A DNA stretch of 19,027 bases from positions 1 to 19,027 of the forward strand of contig CAZBNG010000037.1 in NCBI GenBank assembly GCA_964493095.1, written 5' to 3'. The notes below the pieces were generated by a model. It did no database searches and was not told the origin of the DNA. It saw nothing but the letters and a program-made list of their open reading frames with translations. Positions 5,624 through 12,990 of the stretch are shown piece by piece. The stretch is from CAYXSX01 sp964493095. GTDB taxonomy: Bacteria; Pseudomonadota; Alphaproteobacteria; Micavibrionales; Micavibrionaceae. Every line of letters begins with the position of its first letter. Position 1 is the first letter of the stretch. A program made the position numbers and the translations under genes.

Positions 5624-8092
5624 TTATTCGACCTTACGCTGTTCCTCGATGACTTCGAAGCATTCGATAACGTCGCCTTCCTTGATGTCATCGTAATTCG
5701 CGAACGCCATGCCGCATTCCGTGCCTTCCTTGACTTCCTTGACCTCGTCCTTGAAGCGCTGGAGGGTTTTGAGCGTGCCTTCGTGGATCACCACGTCGTC
5801 GCGCAGCAGGCGTACCTTGTTGCCGCGGCGCACTGCGCCCATCTCGACCATACACCCGGCAACCTTGCCGACCTTGGTGATGTTGAAGACCTGCAGGATT
5901 TTCGCCTGGCCGATATATTCCTCGCGCTGCGTCGGGGAAAGCATGCCGGTAAGGATGGATTTTGCATCGTCGATCACATCGTAAATCACGTTGTAATAGC
6001 GGATATCGACGCCTTCCTTGCTGGCAAGGTCGCGGGCCTGTGCGTTGGCGCGCACATTAAAGCCCACAATGACGCCACCGGAGGCGCGGGCCAGTTTCAC
6101 GTCGGATTCGGTAATCCCGCCGACGCCCGAGTGCAGGACCTGCACCTCAATATCCGGATTTTCTTCCACCATCTTGCGGTAGGAACCGGCAATGGCCTCG
6201 ATAGAGCCGTGAACGTCCGCCTTGATAATAACGGGCAGGGCGGTTTTCTCCCCCGCTTCGCGCTGGGCGATCAGATCATCGATGGTCGTGCGGCCCGTAA
6301 CGGCGATGGCGGCTTGTGCTGCGCGTTTTTTATGCTGGCGGTATTCCGCCACTTCGCGGGCCTTGGATTCATCGTTGACCACGACCAGCGTATCCCCGGC
6401 ATCGGGCGCACCATTGATGCCAAGAACCTCTACCGGTTCTCCCGGAATAGCGGATTTTACATTTACACCGTGGTCGTTGATCAGGGCGCGGACTTTTCCG
6501 AACTCGGAGCCGGCGACAAAAATATCACCTATCCTGAGCGTTCCGTTCTGGATCAGGACGGTTGCCACGGGGCCGCGGCCTTTTTCAAGTTTGGATTCCA
6601 CGACAACGCCCTGTGCGGCGCGGTTGGGGTTGGCTTTAAGTTCCAGCACTTCGGCCTGCAGGAGAATTGCTTCCTCCAGCTTGTCGAGGTTAAGCTTGTT
6701 TTTGGCGGAAATTTCGATGCACTGCACATCGCCACTCATTTCCTCGACAACAACTTCGTGCTGCAGCAGGTCGGTTTTGATCTTTTGCGGGTTGGCGGTG
6801 GGCAGATCTATTTTGTTAATAGCCACGATAATGGGCACATTCGCTGCCTTGGCGTGGTTAATGGCTTCGATAGTTTGCGGCATGATGGAGTCGTCGGCCG
6901 CCACAACGATAACTACGATATCCGTAACTTTCGCACCGCGTGAACGCATTTCTGTGAAAGCTGCGTGTCCGGGCGTATCCAAGAAGGTTATCTTTCCTCC
7001 CGAAGCCATGGTGACCTGATAGGCGCCGATATGCTGGGTGATGCCGCCTGCCTCGCCGGAGACTACATCCGTTTGGCGCAAGGCATCGAGCAGGGAGGTC
7101 TTTCCATGATCGACATGCCCCATAATCGTCACGACAGGGGGGCGTAGCAGGAGGTCTTCCGTCTTGTCTTCTTCGCCTTCCAGGCCGATTTCGACATCCG
7201 AGTCGGATACGCGCTTGATCTTGTGACCGAATTCATCAATTACAAGTTCGGCGGTATCTGCATCGATCATTTGCGTGATCGTGGCCATGACGCCGAGTTT
7301 CATAAGTGCTTTTACAACTTCCGCTCCGGGTTCCGCCATGCGGTTGGCCAGTTCTCCAACGGTAATTGTTTCAGGCACGATAACTTCGCGTGACGCTTTT
7401 TCTGTCGGTTCCTGAAAGGCCTGCATGGACATACGCGCTTTTTCCCGGGCGCGTTTTTGCGCCGCAAGAGAAGGGCCGCGGTCGCGGTCGTAATCATCGT
7501 TAAGCGCCTGTGTAACCGTAAGGCGACCGCTACGCCCGCGTTTATCGCCGGTGCGTGCGGTTTTGGTGGCGCTTTTCTTCAGTTTGTCGCGGTAGCTTTC
7601 TTCGGAATCGCGGTCATCGAAGCGTGAACGTCGGGGTGCGGCGGAACTTTCTTCCGTGCCCGGTTCCGCGATGCGTGAACGTTCGATGCGCTCAAGTTCT
7701 TCCAGTTCGCGTGCGCGCGCATCGTCAGGGCTTTCTTCTTCCTCTTTTGGTAAGGCGCGTTGCACAGGTTTGCGGTCGGGCAGGGTGGAGCGACGCCCCC
7801 CACTGCCAGCGCTTTGTGCTTCCCGTAATGCCTTTATCCTGGCTTCACGCTCTTCGCTCGTGAGGTTTTGTTCGGCCGAAGATGAGGAGCCGCTCTCAGA
7901 GCTGCGATTAACGGCAGAGCGATTGCGGCGAACCTCAACGGCGACATTCGCACCGCTGCGTCCTTGCGTGATATTCTGACGCGACTGTGTGGCACTGCCG
8001 CCTTTCAGGCTCAGTGTTCCCCCAAGACTTAAGGTTTTCTTACCTTCTGTCTTTTTCTTATCTTTGTCATCTTTATCTTTTGCTTCGCTCAT
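5624..8092 (-). CDS. infB: Translation initiation factor IF-2
   Basis: A GTPase that brings initiator tRNA to the 30S subunit and promotes subunit joining. The 822 residues are in the usual range. The first 230 residues are charged and low in complexity, with the TLSLGGTLSLKGG and QSRQNITQGRSGA segments that resemble alphaproteobacterial IF2. An IF2_N domain lies near 239-290. The GTPase motifs are G1 GHVDHGKT (325-332), G2 GGITQHIG (349-356), G3 DTPGHAAF (372-379), G4 NKID (426-429) and G5 SAKN. Domains II to IV follow, including VIIKADVHGSIEAI. The ATG at 8092 has only a weak binding site (AGAG). The gap to nusA is 32 bases, so the YlxR gene often found here is absent. Confidence 0.98.
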   Translation of the reverse strand: MSEAKDKDDKDKKKTEGKKTLSLGGTLSLKGGSATQSRQNITQGRSGANVAVEVRRNRSAVNRSSESGSSSSAEQNLTSEEREARIKALREAQSAGSGGRRSTLPDRKPVQRALPKEEEESPDDARARELEELERIERSRIAEPGTEESSAAPRRSRFDDRDSEESYRDKLKKSATKTARTGDKRGRSGRLTVTQALNDDYDRDRGPSLAAQKRAREKARMSMQAFQEPTEKASREVIVPETITVGELANRMAEPGAEVVKALMKLGVMATITQMIDADTAELVIDEFGHKIKRVSDSDVEIGLEGEEDKTEDLLLRPPVVTIMGHVDHGKTSLLDALRQTDVVSGEAGGITQHIGAYQVTMASGGKITFLDTPGHAAFTEMRSRGAKVTDIVVIVVAADDSIMPQTIEAINHAKAANVPIIVAINKIDLPTANPQKIKTDLLQHEVVVEEMSGDVQCIEISAKNKLNLDKLEEAILLQAEVLELKANPNRAAQGVVVESKLEKGRGPVATVLIQNGTLRIGDIFVAGSEFGKVRALINDHGVNVKSAIPGEPVEVLGINGAPDAGDTLVVVNDESKAREVAEYRQHKKRAAQAAIAVTGRTTIDDLIAQREAGEKTALPVIIKADVHGSIEAIAGSYRKMVEENPDIEVQVLHSGVGGITESDVKLARASGGVIVGFNVRANAQARDLASKEGVDIRYYNVIYDVIDDAKSILTGMLSPTQREEYIGQAKILQVFNITKVGKVAGCMVEMGAVRRGNKVRLLRDDVVIHEGTLKTLQRFKDEVKEVKEGTECGMAFANYDDIKEGDVIECFEVIEEQRKVE

Positions 8093-8124
8093 ATCGCTCT
8101 GCTTTTTCTTTCTTTAGGGTTGGT

Positions 8125-9678
8125 TTATCCGTTTGCCTGCTGTACGGCCGGCTCTTCTTCGGATTCTGCCGTTTCTTCAGAAGACTCCTCGTCTTCAAAC
8201 CAGTGTGCGCGGGCAGCCATGATTACCTCATTGGCTTCCTTGTGCGTCAGCTGGCCTTCGCCGAGCATCTCGATTAATTCGTCACCGGCAAGGTCAGCAA
8301 GATCATCCAGTGTTTTCACACCTTTTTCACCGAGGAGCAAAATCTGGTCAGGACGCAGGCCCTGCGCCGCCATCAGGTCGTCAGCAATGCCCAAGGTATC
8401 CTGCTTTTCCTTCAGTTCCTTGGCTTTTGCCTCAAGGAAGGCAAGTGCACGATTCTGAAGTTCAATAGAAACCTCTTCCTCAAAACCTTCGATCTGGTTG
8501 AGTTCATCGATCGGCGTTTCGGCGATTTCCTCGACCTTGGTAAAGCCTTCAGCCACCAGCAGATGGGCGATAACCTCGTCAACGTCCAGCGCATTGATAA
8601 ACAGCGTAGAGCGTGTAGTGAATTCTTCAGCGCGGCGCTGTGACTCCTCGGCTTCAGTCAGAATATCAATGTCCCAGCCCGTAAGCATGGAAGCAAGGCG
8701 CACGTTCTGTCCGCGTCGGCCGATAGCGAGGCTGAGTTGTTCGTCGGGAACAACCACGTCCATGCGTTTTTTCTCCTCGTCCAGAACGACCTTGGCCACT
8801 TCGGCGGGTTGCAGGGCGTTCACCGTGAAAGTGGCCACATCTTCGGACCATGGCACGATATCGATTTTTTCACCGGCCAGTTCATTGACCACGGCCTGAA
8901 CGCGGGAGCCGCGCATACCGACACAGGCGCCCACGGGGTCGATGGAGCCGTCGCGGGAGGCAACGGCGATTTTCGCGCGGGAACCGGGATCGCGGGCAAC
9001 GCCCTTGATCTCGATCACGCCGTCATAAATCTCCGGCACTTCCTGGGTAAAGAGCTGGGCCATGAACTCTGGGTGCGAGCGGGAAAGGAAAATCTGGGGT
9101 CCCCTGGTTTCCTCACGCACTTCATAAATGATGGCGCGCACGCGGTCGCCCACATTCAGGTGTTCGCGCGGCAGGCCTTCATCGCGACGGATCAGGCCTT
9201 CGGCGCGGCCCTGGATGTCAATCGTAGCATTGCCGTATTCAACGCGTTTAACGACGCCGTTGATGATCTCACCCACGCGGTCTTTGTATTCTTCATACTG
9301 GCGGGCGCGCTCGGCTTCACGCACTTTTTGCATGATCACCTGTTTGGCGGTCTGGGCGGCGATGCGGCCAAAATCCAGCGGCGGCAGGTCGTCTACCAGA
9401 AACTCGCCGACAACGGCATCGGGCTTAATGCGTTTAGCTTGTGAGAGTTTGAGCTGCGCGATCTCGTTTTCGATCTCGGCGTCTTCCTCCATGACCTCGC
9501 GGTAACGTTTCATTGTTATATCGCCCGTCTTGCGGTCGATTTTCGCGCGGATATCCTGGTCATGGCCGTATTTGGAGCGGCCGGCTTTCTGGATGGCTTC
9601 CTCCATGGCGACGAGAACGATTTCCCGGTCGATATTTTTTTCTCTGGCGACTGTGTCGGCAACTTGCAGCAATTCCAT
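8125..9678 (-). CDS. nusA: Transcription termination/antitermination factor NusA
   Basis: Binds RNA polymerase and nascent RNA and modulates pausing, termination and antitermination. The 517 residues contain an N-terminal polymerase-binding domain (1-125, with the ALxxAIQKAGRSKYG-like region), an S1 domain (132-200), KH1 (VGMRGSRV at 253-260) and KH2 (AIGRRGQNV at 318-326). Two helical repeats (about 365-430 and 440-500) follow, as in proteobacterial NusA with a C-terminal autoinhibitory region, and then a Glu-rich tail. The ATG at 9678 has GAGGA nearby, in the 17-base gap after rimP. It is co-transcribed with rimP and infB. Confidence 0.98.
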   Translation of the reverse strand: MELLQVADTVAREKNIDREIVLVAMEEAIQKAGRSKYGHDQDIRAKIDRKTGDITMKRYREVMEEDAEIENEIAQLKLSQAKRIKPDAVVGEFLVDDLPPLDFGRIAAQTAKQVIMQKVREAERARQYEEYKDRVGEIINGVVKRVEYGNATIDIQGRAEGLIRRDEGLPREHLNVGDRVRAIIYEVREETRGPQIFLSRSHPEFMAQLFTQEVPEIYDGVIEIKGVARDPGSRAKIAVASRDGSIDPVGACVGMRGSRVQAVVNELAGEKIDIVPWSEDVATFTVNALQPAEVAKVVLDEEKKRMDVVVPDEQLSLAIGRRGQNVRLASMLTGWDIDILTEAEESQRRAEEFTTRSTLFINALDVDEVIAHLLVAEGFTKVEEIAETPIDELNQIEGFEEEVSIELQNRALAFLEAKAKELKEKQDTLGIADDLMAAQGLRPDQILLLGEKGVKTLDDLADLAGDELIEMLGEGQLTHKEANEVIMAARAHWFEDEESSEETAESEEEPAVQQANG

Positions 9679-9695
9679 AGTTTTTTCCTCTTCTT

Positions 9696-10193
9696 CTAAC
9701 TTTGGGCTGTACGTTTAATCAATTCGTCTGTCAAAACCAGCTTGGCTTTGGATAAAGCGCCAAACGGAATTTCAACGTCTCCTGTATCGGTGTTCAGCAG
9801 GACATTGCTGTTTTCAATGCCCTTGATGACACCGCGAAATCTTTTCTGGCCGTTTTCATTCGGCATAGCGGTCTCCAGCTTGGCTTCAAAGCCGGAGTAA
9901 TCTTCAAAATCCTTTTCACGCACCAGCAGGCGGTCAATGCCCGGTGAGCTTAACTCCAGCCTGTAGGCACCGGAAATCGGGTCTTCAACATCCAAAACGG
10001 CGGCAACTGCCTTGCTGAGCCTGGCGCAGTCATCAACCCCCAGACGTTTCGTGATCGGATCTTCCGCCATGATCTGCACGTTTTGAGAATTGCCTTCGCC
10101 GACGATTCTAACCCAAATCAGCTCAAAACCCAGATCCGCAATCACGGGTGCGGCGATTTGTGTGATTTTTTGCTCCAGCGGCGTCTGCTTCAT
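9696..10193 (-). CDS. rimP: Ribosome maturation factor RimP
   Basis: Needed for efficient assembly of the 30S subunit. The 165-residue protein shows the family's core motif YRLELSSPGIDRLL near residues 77-90, the N-terminal LGFELIWVRIVGEGNSQNVQI and the C-terminal SH3-like part (FRGVIKGIENSNVLLNTDTG). I chose the ATG at 10193 because it gives the usual N-terminus. A longer TTG-initiated frame to 10241 would overlap the terminator at 10240-10270 and is unlikely. No clear binding site precedes the ATG. It is the first gene of the rimP-nusA-infB operon and directly follows a terminator. Confidence 0.93.
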   Translation of the reverse strand: MKQTPLEQKITQIAAPVIADLGFELIWVRIVGEGNSQNVQIMAEDPITKRLGVDDCARLSKAVAAVLDVEDPISGAYRLELSSPGIDRLLVREKDFEDYSGFEAKLETAMPNENGQKRFRGVIKGIENSNVLLNTDTGDVEIPFGALSKAKLVLTDELIKRTAQS

Positions 10194-10200
10194 ATCCGAA

Positions 10201-10206
10201 AGTATA
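10201..10206 (-). promoter_or_regulatory. Possible -10 box for rimP, implying a leaderless mRNA
   Basis: TATACT on the minus strand ends seven bases before the rimP ATG. A transcript from it would start at or next to the ATG, which would fit the missing ribosome binding site. No -35 box at ideal spacing is visible: TTGAAA has only 14 bases of spacing and TGGTTG is a poor match at 17. It lies in the only gap between the trmB terminator and rimP. Confidence 0.3.
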
Positions 10207-10239
10207 ATTCCGTTTTGTGTTTTCAACCAGAAACCTAAC

Positions 10240-10270
10240 AAAAAAGGCGAGCCGTTTTTTCCAGCTCACC
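10240..10270 (-). terminator. Rho-independent terminator of the metK-trmB unit
   Basis: On the minus strand GGTGAGC (10264-10270) pairs with GCTCGCC (10246-10252) through seven pairs including one G-U, around an A-rich loop, and is followed by six T residues. It lies about 50 bases past the trmB stop and about 50 before rimP, so it separates the two transcription units. Confidence 0.75.
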
Positions 10271-10319
10271 CGTTTATCACTTCAGGTTTTGATAGGTTTA
10301 TATGCTTTTCAGGTGTTTA

Positions 10320-11027
10320 TTACAAGGAATTTTTTTCAAAAACCAGATAACTCATCACCTTGGCGCCTTTCGCGCCTTTAACTTCGTATTTGGTGGTGAT
10401 CCAGTTGGCAGGCGGTTTGCGCCAGTCATCTGCTCGCGCGGCCGTCCATGTGAAAGCGGGGTGGTTATAGGTGTGGGTGAGCATCCACTGGCTCATATCC
10501 GGCACGTCGCTGCTCATGATCAGTTTGCCGCCAGGCTTTAAGATTTTTGCATAAATATCCAGCGTTTCAGGCCGAACGATGCGCCGCTTCCAGTGGCGCT
10601 TTTTATGCCACGGGTCGGGGTTGAGGATATAGATGCCGTCGAGACTTCCCGGCGCTAAGGAACGGGCAAGAAAAACCGCATCGTCCATATGTACGCGGAT
10701 ATTATCGTGCGGATCGTTTTTTATGTCTTTCAGGAAGGCGGCCATACCATCGACAAACGGTTCGGCCCCGATATAAGCGTTTTGCGGATGGCGGCGCATC
10801 AGGGCGGCGACATGTTCGCCGCTGCCAAAGCCGATTTCCAGCCATGTTTCCTTAAAGCTTCCTTTGAAAAGGGAGGAGGGGGCAAGCGTATGTTCCCCGG
10901 TTAGCAGATCTTCGCCAATCGAAAGACGGGGAAGTATTTCTTGCAAGGCGTCTTTACGTGCGGCATTTAAAGGGCGGCCAATACGCCGCCCATAAACACG
11001 CTTTATATTATCCGCTTTGCTAACCAA
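10320..11027 (-). CDS. trmB: tRNA (guanine-N7-)-methyltransferase
   Basis: Forms 7-methylguanosine at position 46 of tRNA using SAM. The 235 residues show RVYGRRIGRPL at the N-terminus, the SAM-binding loop LEIGFGSGEH (63-72), GAEPF after the second strand, and the family signature NPDPWHKKRHWKRR in place of the more common FPDPWPKKRH. The start is TTG at 11027; no ATG occurs before about residue 77, which would remove the SAM loop. The start overlaps the metK stop by eight bases, so translation is probably coupled, with only a weak AAAGAA site. Pairing with metK makes sense because MetK supplies its SAM. Confidence 0.95.
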   Translation of the reverse strand: MVSKADNIKRVYGRRIGRPLNAARKDALQEILPRLSIGEDLLTGEHTLAPSSLFKGSFKETWLEIGFGSGEHVAALMRRHPQNAYIGAEPFVDGMAAFLKDIKNDPHDNIRVHMDDAVFLARSLAPGSLDGIYILNPDPWHKKRHWKRRIVRPETLDIYAKILKPGGKLIMSSDVPDMSQWMLTHTYNHPAFTWTAARADDWRKPPANWITTKYEVKGAKGAKVMSYLVFEKNSL

Positions 11028-12261
11028 GAATTCTTTGCAGATCTTTTACGAGATCCGTTTTTTCCCATGAGAAACCGCCATCGGCTTCAGGTTCACGGCC
11101 AAAATGTCCATAAGCAGAAGTGCGGGCATAAATCGGGCGGTTAAGTTGCAGATGCTCACGAATGCCGCGCGGGCTTAAATCCACAAGTTGTTGCAAGGCT
11201 CGTACGATTTCCTGCTCCGGTACCGTGCCTGTACTATGGGTGTTGAGATAGACAGAAAGCGGCTTGGAAACGCCAATCGCGTAGGCCAGCTGGATCGTGC
11301 AGCCTTCCGCATATCCCGCGGCCACAATATTTTTAGCCAGATAGCGTGCCGCATAAGCTGCCGAACGGTCGACTTTTGTCGGATCCTTGCCGGAGAACGC
11401 GCCGCCGCCATGGGGCGCTGCGCCGCCATAAGTGTCAACGATAATCTTGCGCCCGGTAAGTCCGCAATCTCCCACGGGACCGCCTATAACAAACCGGCCT
11501 GTGGGGTTGACGTAGAATTCCTCTTCAGGGGGCATCCAGCCCTCGGGCAGCACCTTTTCAACATAAGGGCGGACCAGTTCTTTTACTTCGGCTTGTGACA
11601 GGCCGTCGGCGTGCTGCGTCGAGACGACAACGGAAGTGGCGCGCACAGGCTTGTCATTTTTGTATTCTAACGTTACCTGTGACTTTGAATCCGGTTCAAT
11701 TTTCCCCGCCAGATTGCCGTTTTTCCGGGCGTCTGCCAGTTCGCGCAGGATGCCGTGAGAAAAGTGAATGGGAGCAGGCATCAGTACGTCAGTTTCACGC
11801 GTCGCATACCCGAACATTATGCCCTGGTCGCCGGCGCCTTCGTTAGTGTCCACACCCACCCCTTCGTCCACGCCCTGGGCGATGTCGGTTGACTGTTTGT
11901 GAAGCAGAACCTGTACATTTGCGGTTTTCCAGTGGAAGCCCTCCTGCTCATAACCGATATCCTTGATAGCGGCGCGGGCGGCTTCCTCTATCATGTCTTT
12001 TGTAATGCTTTCCGGTCCCCGTGTTTCGCCGGCAATAACGACAGTATCCGTCGTCACCAGTGTTTCGCAGGCAACGCGGGAGTAGGGATCGGCACCCATG
12101 AACATGTCAAGAATGGTATCGGATATACGGTCGCACACCTTATCCGGGTGACCTTCCGATACGGATTCACTGGTAAACAGATAATCTTTGAGATCGGGAT
12201 TGTGCGCGGGGCTGTCTTTATCCTGTGGCATATCTGCAACTTGTCCTGCGTGTTGAAGCAT
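11020..12261 (-). CDS. metK: S-adenosylmethionine synthetase
   Basis: Makes SAM from methionine and ATP. The chosen ATG at 12261 gives 413 residues. Motifs are SESVSEGHPDKVCDRISD (31-48, with the ATP-site His38), GAGDQGIMFGYAT (142-154) and the phosphate-binding GGGAFSGKDPTKVDRS (285-300). The start is uncertain. This ATG has GAGAG about seven bases upstream. A later ATG at 12231 would trim ten residues, and an ATG further up at 12330 would cross the probable promoter. Either accepted start leaves about 10-20 extra polar residues before the usual beginning (DYLFTSES). It precedes trmB and follows the XRE regulator gene. I saw no SAM riboswitch in the leader. Confidence 0.96.
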   Translation of the reverse strand: MLQHAGQVADMPQDKDSPAHNPDLKDYLFTSESVSEGHPDKVCDRISDTILDMFMGADPYSRVACETLVTTDTVVIAGETRGPESITKDMIEEAARAAIKDIGYEQEGFHWKTANVQVLLHKQSTDIAQGVDEGVGVDTNEGAGDQGIMFGYATRETDVLMPAPIHFSHGILRELADARKNGNLAGKIEPDSKSQVTLEYKNDKPVRATSVVVSTQHADGLSQAEVKELVRPYVEKVLPEGWMPPEEEFYVNPTGRFVIGGPVGDCGLTGRKIIVDTYGGAAPHGGGAFSGKDPTKVDRSAAYAARYLAKNIVAAGYAEGCTIQLAYAIGVSKPLSVYLNTHSTGTVPEQEIVRALQQLVDLSPRGIREHLQLNRPIYARTSAYGHFGREPEADGGFSWEKTDLVKDLQRILG

Positions 12262-12315
12262 TGTTAATCTCTCGCTTTCATTAAACCGGGGCGGGATCAA
12301 TACCCCAAAAAACTC

Positions 12316-12344
12316 ACAGTAAAGCGTCATTTACGGGACTTCAA
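12316..12344 (-). promoter_or_regulatory. Possible metK promoter
   Basis: On the minus strand TTGAAG (12339-12344) and TACTGT (12316-12321) are separated by 17 bases. A start near 12309 would give a leader of about 48 bases before the ATG at 12261. This is a visual match. The gap from the XRE stop to metK is 124 bases, enough for a separate promoter. Confidence 0.35.
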
Positions 12345-12385
12345 GGGAAAAAGCCCGTTTGTGTAATGAAAGTAAATGCCGGAAA

Positions 12386-12838
12386 TCAGGTTTTGGGCGT
12401 GGCTTTAACTTTATCCGCCATGGATTTTACGAATTTATAAATGTCCTTGCGCGTCTCCGCATCTTCGATAGAGTAATAAACACGGATCAGGTCCAGAGTT
12501 TCCTTTTTGCGCATTACGTCTTCTCCAGCGGCAAATTCATCCTGTTTGTTGTCGGAAAAACCATGGCTGGTTTGCGGCTGGTTGTAAGAGTTTTCGGCTT
12601 CTTCAAAGAAATAGGTGATGGGTACGTTCAATATTTTGGCGAAATCGAAAAGGCGCCCCGCGCTGATGCGGTTTGCACCGCGCTCGTATTTTTGAATCTG
12701 TTGGAAAGTCAACCCGATAGCTTCTGCCAGTGATTCCTGACTCATACCCAGAAGAGAACGTTTTACGCGTAACCTTTGTCCTACATGTTTATCAACGGGA
12801 TTAGGGGTACCTTTTGTTTTTCTTTTTATTGCAACCAT
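12386..12838 (-). CDS. XRE-family helix-turn-helix transcriptional regulator
   Basis: A 150-residue DNA-binding protein. The Cro/C1-type helix-turn-helix spans about residues 18-74 (VGQRLRVKRSLLGMSQESLAEAIGL and QIQKYERGANRI). A polar linker and a C-terminal helical region (about 110-145) follow, which may mediate dimerisation. Alphaproteobacteria commonly carry a very similar protein, with PNPVDxHVGxRLR and LGMSQExL wording, and often beside metK. Its target cannot be read from the sequence; the position between lnt and metK suggests a housekeeping or stress regulator rather than a phage repressor. The ATG at 12838 has only a weak AAAG-type site. Confidence 0.9.
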   Translation of the reverse strand: MVAIKRKTKGTPNPVDKHVGQRLRVKRSLLGMSQESLAEAIGLTFQQIQKYERGANRISAGRLFDFAKILNVPITYFFEEAENSYNQPQTSHGFSDNKQDEFAAGEDVMRKKETLDLIRVYYSIEDAETRKDIYKFVKSMADKVKATPKT

Positions 12839-12990
12839 ACTTTATCAAATCTTTCAAAGGTGTGCCAAGTTCCTAGCTTTTTGCAAAAAAGCACAAAACC
12901 TCTCACCTGCATTCTTTTGCTATAAGAGCAGCATTTATGACAGATACTGCAAGAGTGCTTCTGTATGCAACTAACCTTAAGTATAAATTT
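12839..12990. other. Gap between lnt and the XRE gene; weak promoter candidate
   Basis: This 152-base AT-rich gap has no gene. A minus-strand TTGCAT (12965-12970) with GTATCT (12942-12947) at 17-base spacing could be a promoter for the XRE gene, giving a leader of about 100 bases. A small A/T hairpin (gcttttt and aaaaagc, 12876-12892) lies in that leader; it lacks a GC stem and does not look like a terminator. Confidence 0.3.

Noticed and set aside
5783..6943. A 386-codon plus-strand open frame opposite infB
   Set aside because: It is fully antisense to a well-supported infB and has no family motifs. Long antisense frames also lie opposite pnp (1578-2300), nusA (8737-9444) and miaB (18170-18964) and are shadows of GC-rich codon positions.
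10194..10241. A longer rimP start at TTG 10241
   Set aside because: It would begin inside the T-tract of the metK-trmB terminator and adds residues not typical of RimP.
12262..12385. A SAM-sensing riboswitch upstream of metK
   Set aside because: I looked for SAM-II and SAM/SAH-like conserved segments and saw neither. The short GGGG/CCCC pairing at 12285-12306 is not enough to support one.
12876..12892. A terminator after lnt
   Set aside because: The hairpin is only A/T pairs closed by GC, has a three-base loop and lacks a separate T-tract.
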